Shown in pieces: positions 22,211-34,200 of a stretch of DNA of 64,000 nt. The notes beneath the pieces were generated by a model. It was not told the DNA's origin and ran no database searches. It saw only the letters and a list, made by a program, of their open reading frames with translations. The translations under genes and the position numbers were made by a program. Numbering within the stretch: the stretch's first letter is position 1; each line of letters starts with the position of its first letter. The DNA comes from Cherax quadricarinatus (taxonomy: Eukaryota > Arthropoda > Malacostraca > Decapoda > Parastacidae). The stretch is taken from assembly GCF_038502225.1 (NCBI RefSeq), contig NW_027197021.1, forward strand, positions 1 to 64,000. The letters run 5' to 3'.

Positions 22211-22255
<45 letters not shown>

Positions 22256-22302
22256 CACTCACACACACACACAACACTCACACACATAACACACACATAT
22301 GC

Positions 22303-22340
<38 letters not shown>
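22099..22340 (+). repeat. (CA)n-rich compound microsatellite
   Basis: CA dinucleotides with CACACCCA and ACTCAC interruptions, followed to about 22560 by a C/T-rich tract that leads into the LINE below. Confidence 0.95.
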
Positions 22341-22341
<1 letters not shown>

Positions 22342-22619
22342 TGCCAGACTCACACATACACTCCCCCCCTCCCCCACCGACATCTCACTCCTTCACCTGA
22401 TCCCTCCCCTCCCTCTTTCACCCTCCCCCTCCCCACCTCTCCCTCCTTCCCCCTCTCCCTCTCTCACTCACCCACTTGCTTCACTCTCCTTCCCACTCCC
22501 CCTCCCCACTCCTCTCCCACATAGCCACAGTTCCTCCTCTACCTCCCCCCCCCCACACTCTGACATACACAATACTAACCTAACATACAGAATTACATAG
22601 GTTTCCCACTCTGAGGCAA

Positions 22620-25600
22620 TCAGGATAAAACAAAAATGGGTTGCCAGAGAGCAACAAGAAAAACCAAGGGACAGGAGGAGGAAACTGCAAAGGAAGATTG
22701 GGCAGCAGAGCTCACAAAAAGGGAACATGAATGGGAAAAGAAACTAGAAGAACTTAGCATGGGAATGGAAGAGAGGATAGACATGGAAAGCAGGAAGTGG
22801 GAGGTGCAAGTCAAAGCAGCAGAGGCCAGGATACAGAGTTTAGAAGAGGAACTGAAAAATCTGAAACAGCCTAAAGAACTAAAGAACATTTTGGGATTGA
22901 CAACAGAGACTGCTACCTCAGTCACAAATAAGGGGACTGTAGGGAAAGAAGGAGCAAAACTGCATGTAGAAGCTCAATCAGTGGAGACTGTAGTAAATGA
23001 AAGAGCTAATCTATATGTGGAGGCCCTAACAGACCACAGCAGAGCCCAGGGAAAGCCGAGAAGGGAAAATGACAGGCCACTGAGCCCAAGTACCTTAGCT
23101 AGTGAAACTGAAGAAAGGAAAGCTGCAATGGAGGAAATCAAATTGAATGAGGGGATACACAGGGATATGCAGTGGGAGCATGAAAGGGTGAGGTCAATCT
23201 TTGTGTATGGGCTCCAGGAAGTTGAAGGGGAAACATATGAAGCAAGAAAACAAGGGGGAAAAAAAGCAATTGAAAGCATCATGAAAGCAATAGAAGATGA
23301 CATGACCCAGCTGGAAATTTTTCGGAGAATAGGGGGGTTTGTAAAAAAAAGAACCCGGCCAGTGAAAGTGACCTTCAAGGCAGAATCGACTTGGAACAGG
23401 ATCCTGCAGGAGAAAGCACGATTAAGGGACATGCCAGCATACAGGAAGGTGTATCTCGACCGCGACAGAACACAAGCAGAAAGGAAGAAACAGAGAGAGA
23501 TGGTACAAAGGCGAAAAGAGGAAAGAGAGGGGATGGAGAAGACAGACAGGAGATCACAGACACAGGAAGATCAAATACAGCCTCCCTCACAACTTCCTAT
23601 TGAAGCCTCAACCAGGTCAACCCCAGTGCAACCAAACACTCTAAACCAAAACACCCATGCCACATCCAATGCCCCCACCCACTGCATTACAAACTCCACC
23701 TCCACAACAACCACCCATAGTTCCTTATCAGATCTCCCACTTCCCCAACCCCAATACACCTCCCAGACCATAATCTTAGAAAAGAAGTTGAAGGTGTGGT
23801 ATACAAATGCAGATGGAATAACAAATAAGTATGAGGAGTGGCACGAAAGAATCAAGGAGACATCCCCAGACATAATAGCACTCACAGAAACAAAACTCAC
23901 CAGAATAATAACAGATTCAATCTTTCCATCCGGATATCAAATCCTCAGGAAAGACAGAGGGAGGAAAGGGGGAGGAGGAGTTGCACTGCTCATTAAAAAC
24001 CAGTGGGGGTTTGAGAAAATGGAAGGAATGGATGGCACGGGCGAAAGGGACTACTTAGTAGGAACACTCCAGTCTGAGGGACATAAGGTGATAATTGCAG
24101 TAATGTACAACCCACCACAGAACTGCAGGAGGCCAAGAGAAGAATACGATGAGAGCAACAGAGCAATGGTCGACACACTAGCCGAGGTGGCCAGGAGAGC
24201 ACACATGGGGGGAGCAAAGTTACTAATTATGGGTGATTTCAATCACAAGGAGATTGACTGGGAAAACCTGGAGCCCCATGGGGGTCCTGAAACATGGAGA
24301 GCCAAGATGATGGATGTGGTACTGGAAAACCTCATGCATTAACATGTTAGAGACACTACCAGAGAGAGAGGAGAGGATGAACCAGCAAGACTGGACCTTG
24401 TATTTACCTTGAGTAGTTCTGACATCGAGGATATCATGTATGAAAGGCCCCTGGGAGCTAGTGATCATGTGGTTCTGTGCTTCGACTACATAGTTGAGCT
24501 CCAAGTGGAGAGAGCAGCAGGAATAGGGTGGGAAAAACCAAACTACAAAAGGGGGAACTACTCAGGATTGAGGAACTTCTTTCAAGACATTCAGTGGGAG
24601 AGGGAACTGACAGGAAAACCAGTACAAGAAATGATGGACTATATGGCAACAAAATGCAAGGAGGCAGAGGAGAGGTTTGTTCCCAAGGGAAACAGAAATA
24701 ATGGGAAGAACAGAATGAGTCCTTGGTTCACCCAAAGGTGTAGGGAGGCAAAAACTAGGTGTACTAGAGAATGGAAAAGGTACAGAAGACAGAGAACTCA
24801 GGAAAATAAAGAGATTAGCCGAAGAGCCAGAAACGAATATGCACAGATAAGAAGGGAGGCTCAGCGGCAATACGAAAATGACATAGCATCGAAAGTCAAG
24901 ACTGACCCGAAGCTGTTGTACAGCCACATCAGGAGGAAAACAACGGTCAAGGACCAGGTAATCAGACTGAGGAAGGGTAATGGGGAATTCACAAGAAACG
25001 ACCAGGAGGTATGTCAGGAGCTCAGCACAAGATTTAAAGAAGTATTTACAGTGGAAACCAGTAGGACTCCAGGAAATCAGAGCAGGGGGGTGCACCAGCA
25101 AGTGCTGGATGAGGTACATATAACCAAGGAGGAGGTGAAGAAGCTGCTATGCGAACTTGACACCTCAAAGGCGGTGGGACCAGACAACATCTCTCCGTGG
25201 GTCCTTAAAGAGGGAGCAGAGACATTGTGTGTACCATTAACGAAGATCTTCAACACATCATTTGAAACTGGGCAACTCCCTGAGGTATGGAAGATGGCAA
25301 ATGTAGTCCCAATTTTTAAAAAGGGAGATAGACATGAGGCACTAAACTACAGACCTGTATCATTAACGTGGATAGTATGCAAGGTCATGGAGAAGATCAT
25401 CAGGAGGAGAGTGGTGGAGCACCTGGAAAGAAACAAGTGTATAATTGACAACCAGCATGGTTTCAGGGAGGGAAAATCCTGTGTCACAAACCTGTTAGAG
25501 TTTTATGACAAGGTGACAGAAGTAAGACAAGAGAGAGAGGGGTGGATCGACTGCATTTTTTTGGACTGCAAGAAGGCCTTCGACACAGTTCCTCACAAGA

Positions 25601-26717
25601 GGTTACTGCAAAAGCTAGAGGATCAGGCACACATAACAGGAAAGGCACTGCAATGGATAAGAGAATACCTTACAGGGAGGCAACAACGAGTCATGGTACG
25701 TGATGAGGTGTCAAAGTGGGCGCCTGTGACAAGCGGGATTCCACAGGGGTCAGTCGTAGGACCTGTGCTGTTCTTGGTATATGTGAATGACATAACGGAA
25801 GGGATAGACTCAGAAGTGTCCTTGTTTGCGGACGATGTGAAGTTAATGAGAAGAATCAAATCGGATGAGGATCAGGCAGGACTACAAAGAGACCTGGACA
25901 GGCTACAAGCCTGGTCCAGCAACTGGCTCCTTGAGTTTAACCCCGCCAAATGCAAAGTCATGAAGATTGGGGAAGGGCAAAGAAGACCGCACACACAATA
26001 TAGTTTAAATGGCCAAAGTCTGCAAACCTCACTCAAGGAAAAAGATCTGGGGGTGAGTATAACACCGAGCATATCTCCTGAGGCGCACATCAATCAGATA
26101 ACTGCTGCAGCATACGGGCGCCTGGCAAACCTACGGATAGCGTTCCGATACCTCAGTAAGGATTCGTTCAAGACTCTGTATACCATTTACGTCAGGCCCA
26201 TACTGGAGTATGCAGCACCAGTTTGGAATCCACACCTAGTCAAGCACGTCAAGAAATTAGAGAAAGTGCAAAGGTTTGCAACAAGACTAGTCCCAGAGCT
26301 ACGGGGATTGTCCTACGAAGAAAGGTTGAGGGAAATCGGCCTGACGACACTGGAGGCCAGGAGGGTCAGGGGAGACATGATAACGACATATAAAATACTG
26401 CGCGGAATAGACGAGGTGGACAGAGACGGGATGTTCCAGAGATGGGACACAGACACAAGAGGTCACAATTGGAAGTTGAAGACTCAGATGAATCAAAGGG
26501 ATGTTAGGAAGTATTTCTTCAGTCATAGAGTAGTCAAGCCGTGGAATAGCCTAGAAAGTGAAGTAGTGGAGGCGGGAACCATACATAGTTTTAAGGCGAG
26601 GTATGATAAAGCTCATGGAGCAGGGAGAGAGAGGACCTAGTAGCAATCAGTGAAGAGGCGGGGCCAGGAGCTATGACTCGACCCCTGCAACCACAAATAG
26701 GCGAGTATAAATAGGTG

Positions 26718-26752
<35 letters not shown>
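22620..26752 (+). mobile_element. Near-intact LINE (CR1/Jockey-like), one reading frame with a single nonsense codon
   Basis: A single reading frame opens at ATG 22636 and ends at the TAG at 26638-26640, interrupted only by TAA at 24340-24342. Domain order: N-terminal coiled coil (residues about 15-80); an ORF1-like nucleic-acid-binding region (about 185-300: SIFVYGLQE, RIGGFVKKRTRPVKVTF, VYLDRDRTQAERKKQRE); an endonuclease (about 385-600: WYTNADGIT, DIIALTETKL, GGGVALLIK, LLIMGDFNHKEIDW, and after the stop LDLVFT and GASDHVVLCF); then RT (PDNISPWVLKE, YRPVSLTWIV, QHGFREGKSC, DCKKAFDTVPHKRL, SGIPQGSVVGPVLFLVYVND, SLFADDVKL). The C-terminal region ends near residue 1330. ORF1 fused in frame to EN-RT is unusual for this group. 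The 3' end reads AAATAGGTGAGTAC and continues as (AC)n to 26752. Confidence 0.9.
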
Positions 26753-26754
<2 letters not shown>

Positions 26755-26913
26755 GAGGAATGATTTACGTGTATTTGACAGGATTGCCGACAAGCGTCAT
26801 GCAGACCACTGGCATGGGAGGTATGAAGAACTCTATGCAGGCTAGAAGTTTTATATCCACTGGTATTGTTTTTCATATTTGCAATCACTCTATATATACA
26901 CACACATATATAT

Positions 26914-27246
26914 GCCGTACCTAATAAGCCGAACTTGCCAAGTAAACTTTAATTTCTTTAAAACGAACCCCCCCCCCTTTTTTTTTTTTTTTTATTTTTT
27001 TTTTTTTTACCAAATCTAACTTAGATATCTAACTTAACCTAAAGTAACGTAATTTTTCAAGGCAAATTTGCTAAATTTATAGTTTATATTTATTTAAATC
27101 TGATCTCTAAATTTATTTAATATTACTTAAAATCAGTTATATTTTTTTTTGTTTATTCACATTGATTTTGACAGATTTATGGCATATAAATTTTTCACTG
27201 GTTACTATTTAGGCCTAACTCACCTGTTTGGCATATTGGGTACGAC
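26914..27246. mobile_element. Terminal-inverted-repeat element, 333 bp, in a CA/TA microsatellite
   Basis: The left end GCCGTACCTAATAAGCC and the right end, read in reverse complement, GTCGTACCCAATATGCC match at most positions. The inside is AT-rich with a C-run and a T-run and no ORF. It is flanked on both sides by CA/TA dinucleotides, which may be its target. Element class unknown. Confidence 0.6.
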
Positions 27247-27580
27247 ACACACACATACACACACACGTGTGAACGAGGTACCTGGTGTTCCCAGCACCTG
27301 TTGATTGGAGAGAGCACCTATTTACAAGTACCTGGTAGTCCCAGCACGTTCATCAGGTGCCTGGTGGCCCCATCACCTGTTGACAGGTACGGCCACGTCT
27401 CCCATCACTATTGCACAAGCTCAGTCTTATGACAACGTTTTGATACACCAGTCTGAAGGTTGTAGCAGGTGTGTGTTCAGGTGTGGACTTAATGGTGGGA
27501 TGATAGTGACGCAGTGTGAACTGATGATGATGACCCTCTTGCATCCAACTTCGAAGATCATCACCATCATTATTATCATC
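27247..27580. other. Short CA tract and unique sequence, no gene seen
   Basis: 'Cctggtgttcccagcacctg' and variants occur three times (27280-27375), a small decayed tandem repeat. Nothing else was recognised. Confidence 0.45.
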
Positions 27581-27589
27581 TCATTGTCA

Positions 27590-29905
27590 TCAGTCATTGT
27601 CATTGCCTTCAGTCATTACATTGTCATTACCTTCAGTCATCACAATCATTGTCATTACCTTCAGTCATCACAGTCATTGTCATTACCTTCAGTCATCACA
27701 ATCATTGTCATTACCTTCAGTCATCACAATCATTGTCATTACCTTCAGTCATCACAATCATTGTCATTACCTTCAGTCATCACAATCATTGTCATTACCT
27801 TCAGTCATCACGATCATTGTCATTACCTTCAGTCATCACGATCATTGTCATTACCTTCAGTCATCACGATCATTGTCATTACCTTCAGTCATCACAATCA
27901 TTGTCATTACCTTCAGTCATCACAATCATTGTCATTACCTTCAGTCATCACAATCATTGTCATTACCTTCAGTCATCACAATCATTGTCATTACCTTCAG
28001 TCATCACAATCATTGTCATTACCTTCAGTCGTCATGATCATTGTCATTACCTTCAGTCATCACAATCATTGTCATTACCTTCAGTCGTCATGATCATTGT
28101 CATTACCTTCAGTCATCACAATCATTGTCATTACCTTCAGTCATCACAATCATTGTCATTACCTTCAGTCGTCATGATCATTGTCATTACCTTCAGTCAT
28201 CCCAGTCATTGTCATTACCTTCAGTCATCACAATCATTGTCATTACCTTCAGTCGTCATGATCATTGTCATTGCCTTCAGTCATTACATTGTCATTACCT
28301 TCAGTCATCACAATAATTGTCATTACCTTCAGTCATCACGATCATTGTCATTACCTTCAGTCATCACAATCATTGTCATTACCTTCAGTCGTCATGATCA
28401 TTGTCATTACCTTCAGTCATCACGATCATTGTCATTACCTTCAGTCATCACAATCATTGTCATTACCTTCAGTCATCACAATCATTGTCATTACCTTCAG
28501 TCATCACAATCATTGTCATTACCTTCAGTCGTCATGATCATTGTCATTACCTTCAGTCATCACGATCATTGTCATTACCTTCAGTCATCACAATCATTGT
28601 CATTACCTTCAGTCGTCATGATCATTGTCATTACCTTCAGTCATCACAATCATTGTCATTACCTTCAGTCGTCATGATCATTGTCATTACCTTCAGTCAT
28701 CACAATCATTGTCATTACCTTCAGTCATCACAATCATTGTCATTACCTTCAGTCGTCATGATCATTGTCATTACCTTCAGTCATCACAATCATTGTCATT
28801 ACCTTCAGTCGTCATGATCATTGTCATTACCTTCAGTCATCACAATCATTGTCATTACCTTCAGTCATCACAATCATTGTCATTACCTTCAGTCGTCATG
28901 ATCATTGTCATTACCTTCAGTCATCACAATCATTGTCATTACCTTCAGTCATCACAATCATTGTCATTACCTTCAGTCGTCATGATCATTGTCATTACCT
29001 TCAGTCATCACAATCATTGTCATTACCTTCAGTCATCACAATCATTGTCATTACCTTCAGTCATCACAATCATTGTCATTACCTTCAGTCGTCATGATCA
29101 TTGTCATTACCTTCAGTCATCACAATCATTGTCATTACCTTCAGTCGTCATGATCATTGTCATTACCTTCAGTCATCACAATCATTGTCATTACCTTCAG
29201 TCATCACAATCATTGTCATTACCTTCAGTCGTCATGATCATTGTCATTACCTTCAGTCATCACAATCATTGTCATTACCTTCAGTCGTCATGATCATTGT
29301 CATTACCTTCAGTTATCACAATCATTGTCATTACCTTCAGTCGTCATGATCATTGTCATTACCTTCAGTTATCACAATCATTGTCATTACCTTCAGTCAT
29401 CATGATCATTGTCATTACCTTCAGTCATCACAATCATTGTCATTACCTTCAGTCGTCATGATCATTGTCATTACCTTCAGTCATCACAATCATTGTCATT
29501 ACCTTCAGTCGTCATGATCATTGTCATTACCTTCAGTCATCACAATCATTGTCATTACCTTCAGTCGTCATGATCATTGTCATTACCTTCAGTCATCACA
29601 ATCATTGTCATTACCTTCAGTCGTCATGATCATTGTCATTACCTTCAGTCATCACAATCATTGTCATTACCTTCAGTCATCACAATCATTGTCATTACCT
29701 TCAGTTATCACAATCATTGTCATTACCTTCAGTCATCACAATCAGTCATTACCTTCAGTCATCACAATCATTGTCATTACCTTCAGTCATCACAATCAGT
29801 CATTACCTTCAGTCATCACAATCATTGTCATTACCTTCAGTCATCACAATCAGTCATTACCTTCAGTCATCACAATCATTGTCATTACCTTCAGTCATCA
29901 CAATC
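27590..29905 (+). repeat. 28-bp minisatellite, about 82 copies
   Basis: The unit starts TCATTGTCATTACCTTCAG and ends TCATCACAA or TCGTCATGA. The two endings alternate irregularly. Because 28 is not a multiple of 3 and no frame has a stop, every frame reads through with a 28-residue period, which produces the spurious ORFs of up to 342 aa. The right edge breaks down into CATCATAAT-rich sequence up to about 30140. Confidence 0.96.
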
Positions 29906-30267
29906 ATTTCCATGCTCATCAGTCACCATACTCATGTCATCATAATCATCAGTATCATCACAATCATCATCATAATCATCAGTATCATCACAATCATCAT
30001 CATAATCACCTCACACATTATCATAGTCATCAAAATCATCAGTCACCAACACATTAATTCATAATCTCAATTATCACAATCATTAACTCATCACTTATAC
30101 AGTTAAAATGGCAATCATAATCACAATCATCATAATTCCAATCATCATTATATTTCCAGAGGTGAGTGACACACATGGGTTTGCCGCTTTATGAAATATT
30201 AATATAACTTCACACTGAAGGAATTATTATATCCTGGCTCATCTTAACCTCCACTTACCATTTTCTC

Positions 30268-30270
30268 CTT

Positions 30271-30328
<58 letters not shown>

Positions 30329-31018
30329 CATTATTATCATTATTATCATTATTTATTTTTATTAATTTTTATTTTTATTTTATTTTTATTTCGTCATTTT
30401 TATATTATGATTATTATTATTAACTGTTATTATTATTTTATTTTTGTAGTATTATTTTTATTACTTATAATCATTTTTATTATTATTATTAGTGTTAATA
30501 TTTTAATTATTTTATTCTTATTATCATTATTGTTAGTATTTTAACTAATTTAATTTTGTATATCATTTTTGTATATTTGAATTTTTATTATCATTTTTAT
30601 ATTTTAAATTATTTATATTTTATATTATTATTATATTATCATTTTTTATATTTTAAATTATTTATATTTTATATTATTATTATATTATCATTTTTATATT
30701 TTAAATTATTTATATTTTATATTATTATTATATTATCATTTTTTATATTTTAAATTATTTATTTTTTATATTATTTTTATTATTTTTTATATTTGTATTT
30801 TTATTATCATTTTTTATATTTTAAATTATTTATATTTTATATTATTCTTATTATTATATAATTATTATAATTATCATCATTATTATTATTAAATAATTAT
30901 AATTATCATATTATTATATAATTATTATAATTATCATTATTATATAATTTATAATTATTATCATATATAATTATTATCATATTAGTATTATTATTATAAT
31001 TATTATTATTGTTATTAC
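30268..31018. repeat. (TAT)n microsatellite and AT-rich, low-complexity DNA
   Basis: TAT/TTA trinucleotides (30268-30350), then tandem units of about 55 bp with 'tttttatattttaaattatt' (30590-30850), then ATTATTATA runs up to the first SLC6 exon. Confidence 0.9.
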
Positions 31019-31020
31019 GA

Positions 31021-31245
31021 CGACAAATGATGGGGTGGTGAAGCAGAGCGTGGCCTTGGAGAGTGACGTGAGTGAGATCAGAATCACGGTTAAGCGTGCT
31101 GAAGATGACAAGAGTATTAGCATCAACGACGAGGGTAGGGACGTGTGGGCCAACAAGCTGGAGTTCCTCCTCTCCTGCCTGTCCTTCGCTGTCGGCCTAG
31201 GCAACATCTGGAGGTTTCCCTACCTCTGCTACCGCAATGGAGGAG
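31021..31245 (+). CDS. SLC6 exon 1 of the window: N-terminal tail and TM1
   Basis: Encodes an acidic cytosolic tail ([19 protein letters not shown]), then [14 protein letters not shown] and TM1 up to YRNGG. The end is fixed by the phase join GGA-GGA-G|gtgagt, where the split codon is completed by GC of exon 2. The start is uncertain: there is no in-frame ATG, upstream sequence is ATT-rich without stops, and no clear acceptor precedes it, so an upstream exon with the start codon is likely. The 3' 41 nt are the seed of the 54-bp array that follows immediately. Confidence 0.88.
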
Positions 31246-34200
31246 GTGAGTGTCCAGACATCTGGAGGTTTCCCTACCTCTGCTACCGCAGTGGAGAAGG
31301 TGAGTGTCCAGACATCTGGAGGTTTTCCTACCTCTGCTACCGCAATGGAGGAGGTGAGTGTCCAGACATCTGGAGGTTTTCCTACCTCTGCTACCACAAT
31401 GGAGGAGGTGAGTGTCCAGCCATCTGGAGGTTTCCCTACCTCTGCTACCGCAGTGGAGAAGGTGAGTGTCCAGACATCTGGAGGTTTTCCTACCTCTGCT
31501 ACCGCAGTGGAGGAGGTGAGTGTCCAGACATCTGGAGGTTTCCCTACCTCTGCTACCGCAGTGGAGAAGGTGAGTGTCCAGACATCTGGAGGTTTCCCTA
31601 CCTCTGCTACCGCAATGGAGAAGGTGAGTGTCCAGACATCTGGAGGTTTTCCTTACCTCTGCTACCGCAGTGGAGAAGGTGAGTGTCCAGACATCTGGAG
31701 GTTTTCCTTACCTCTGCTACCGCAATGGAGAAGGTGAGTGTCCAGACATCTGGAGGTTTTCCTACCTCTGCTACCGCAATGGAGAAGGTGAGTGTCCAGA
31801 CATCTGGAGGTTTCCCTACCTCTGCTACCGCAATGGAGAAGGTGAGTGTCCAGACATCTGGAGGTTTTCCTACCTCTGCTACCGCAATGGAGAAGGTGAG
31901 TGTCCAGACATCTGGAGGTTTTCCTACCTCTGCTACCGCAATGGAGAAGGTGAGTGTCCAGACATCTGGAGGTTTTCCTACCTCTGCTACCGCAATGGAG
32001 AAGGTGAGTGTCCAGACATCTGGAGGTTTTCCTACCTCTGCTACCGCAATGGAGAAGGTGAGTGTCCAGACATCTGGAGGTTTTCCTTACCTCTGCTACC
32101 GCAATGGAGAAGGTGAGTGTCCAGACATCTGGAGGTTTTCCTACCTCTGCTACCGCAATGGAGAAGGTGAGTGTCCAGACATCTGGAGGTTTCCCTACCT
32201 CTGCTACCGCAATGGAGAAGGTGAGTGTCCAGACATCTGGAGGTTTCCCTACCTCTGCTACCGCAATGGAGGAGGTGAGTGTCCAGACATCTGGAGGTTT
32301 CCCTACCTCTGCTACCGCAATGGAGAAGGTGAGTGTCCAGACATCTGGAGGTTTCCCTACCTCTGCTACCGCAATGGAGAAGGTGAGTGTCCAGACATCT
32401 GGAGGTTTTCCTACCTCTGCTACCGCAGTGGAGAAGGTGAGTGTCCAGACATCTGGAGGTTTCCCTACCTCTGCTACCGCAATGGAGAAGGTGAGTGTCC
32501 AGACATCTGGAGGTTTCCCTACCTCTGCTACCGCAATGGAGAAGGTGAGTGTCCAGACATCTGGAGGTTTCCTTACCTCTGCTACCGCAGTGGAGAAGGT
32601 GAGTGTCCAGACATCTGGAGGTTTCCCTACCTCTGCTACCGCAATGGAGAAGGTGAGTGTCCAGACATCTGGAGGTTTCCCTACCTCTGCTACCGCAATG
32701 GAGAAGGTGAGTGTCCAGACATCTGGAGGTTTTCCTACCTCTGCTACCGCAATGGAGAAGGTGAGTGTCCAGACATCTGGAGGTTTTCCTACCTCTTATA
32801 CCGCAATTGAGAAGGTGAGTGTCCAGACATCTGGAGGTTTCCCTACTTCTGCTACCGCAATGGAGAAGGTGAGTGTTCAGACATCTGGAGGTTTCCCTAC
32901 CTCTGCTACCGCAATGGAGAAGGTGAGTGTCCACACATCTGGAGGTTTCCCTACCTCTGCTACCGCAGTGGAGAAGGTGAGTGTCCAGACGTCTGGAGGT
33001 TTCCCTACTGCTACCGCAATGGAGAAGGTGAGTGTCCAGACATCTGGAGGTTTCCCTACCTCTGCTACCGCAATGGAGAAGGTGAGTGTCCAGACATCTG
33101 GAGGTTTTCCTACCTCTGCTACCGCAATGGAGAAGGTGAGTGTCCAGACATCTGGAGGTTTTCCTACTTCTGCTACCGCAATGGAGAAGGTGAGTGTCCA
33201 GACATCTGGAGATTTCCCTACTTCTGCTACCGCAATGGAGAAGGTGAGTGTTCAGACATCTGGAGGTTTCCCTACCTCTGCTACCACAATGGAGAAGGTG
33301 AGTGTCCACACATCTGGAGGTTTCCCTACCTCTGCTACCGCAGTGGAGAAGGTGAGTGTCCAGACATCTGGAGGTTTCCCTACTTCTGCTACCGCAATGG
33401 AGAAGGTGAGTGTCCAGACATCTGGAGGTTTCCCTACCTCTGCTACCGCAATGGAGAAGGTGAGTGTCCAGACATCTGGAGGTTTTCCTACCTCTGCTAC
33501 CGCAATGGAGAAGGTGAGTGTCCAGACATCTGGAGGTTTTCCTACCTCTGCTACCGCAATGGAAAAGGTGAGTGTCCAGACATCTGGAGGTTTCCCTACC
33601 TCTGCTACCGCAATGGAGAAGGTGAGTGTCCAGACATCTGGAGATTTCCTTACCTCTGCTACCGCAGTGGAGAAGGTGAGTGTCCAGACATCTGGAGGTT
33701 TCCCTACCTCTGCTACCGCAATGGAGAAGGTGAGTGTCCAGACATCTGGAGGTTTCCCTACCTCTGCTACCGCAATGGAGAAGGTGAGTGTCCAGACATC
33801 TGGAGGTTTCCCTACCTCTGCTACCGCAATGGAGGAGATGAGTGTCCAGACATCTGGACACTAATACAGTTTTGTAATGACTGCAGTGGTGGAAGACTTG
33901 GCGGGACAGCTGTGTCTGTAGTTCAGCAGCTGAAAAACCCACACGGGTTTAGTGCTTCATGAAGTACAATGTAAAAACAAATAGCTGTGATTGAGAGAGA
34001 GAGAAAGCAAAAGATCCGCCTCTCGAGAAAATGAAAGGGTGACGCTAGTACTGTAGGACTTCAGAAGAGGACCTTTGCTTATAAATAAAAGCTGCGCCTA
34101 CACATTTTCCTGTCTGGGAAATGCAGTAATAATTATAATGGTCATCAGCACTAACGCCTCTACCCCCTACCTCTACCTCTCCCTCTCGCTTCGTTGAAGG

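Noticed and set aside
22093..22524. Thr/His/Pro-rich ORF
   Set aside because: It is a translation of a CA microsatellite and C/T-rich tract.
27305..29349. Ser/His/Ile/Val-rich ORFs of up to 342 codons
   Set aside because: They are translations of the 28-bp minisatellite in all three frames.
30110..30172. Small upstream exon ending TTTCCAGAG|GTGAGT
   Set aside because: It has a donor-like end but consists of ATCATAATC repeat with an Ile-rich product, and no evidence ties it to the transporter.
31197..33942. Large ORFs on both strands across the 54-bp array
   Set aside because: The unit is 18 codons without stops in three frames. Only the first 31021-31245 part is exon.
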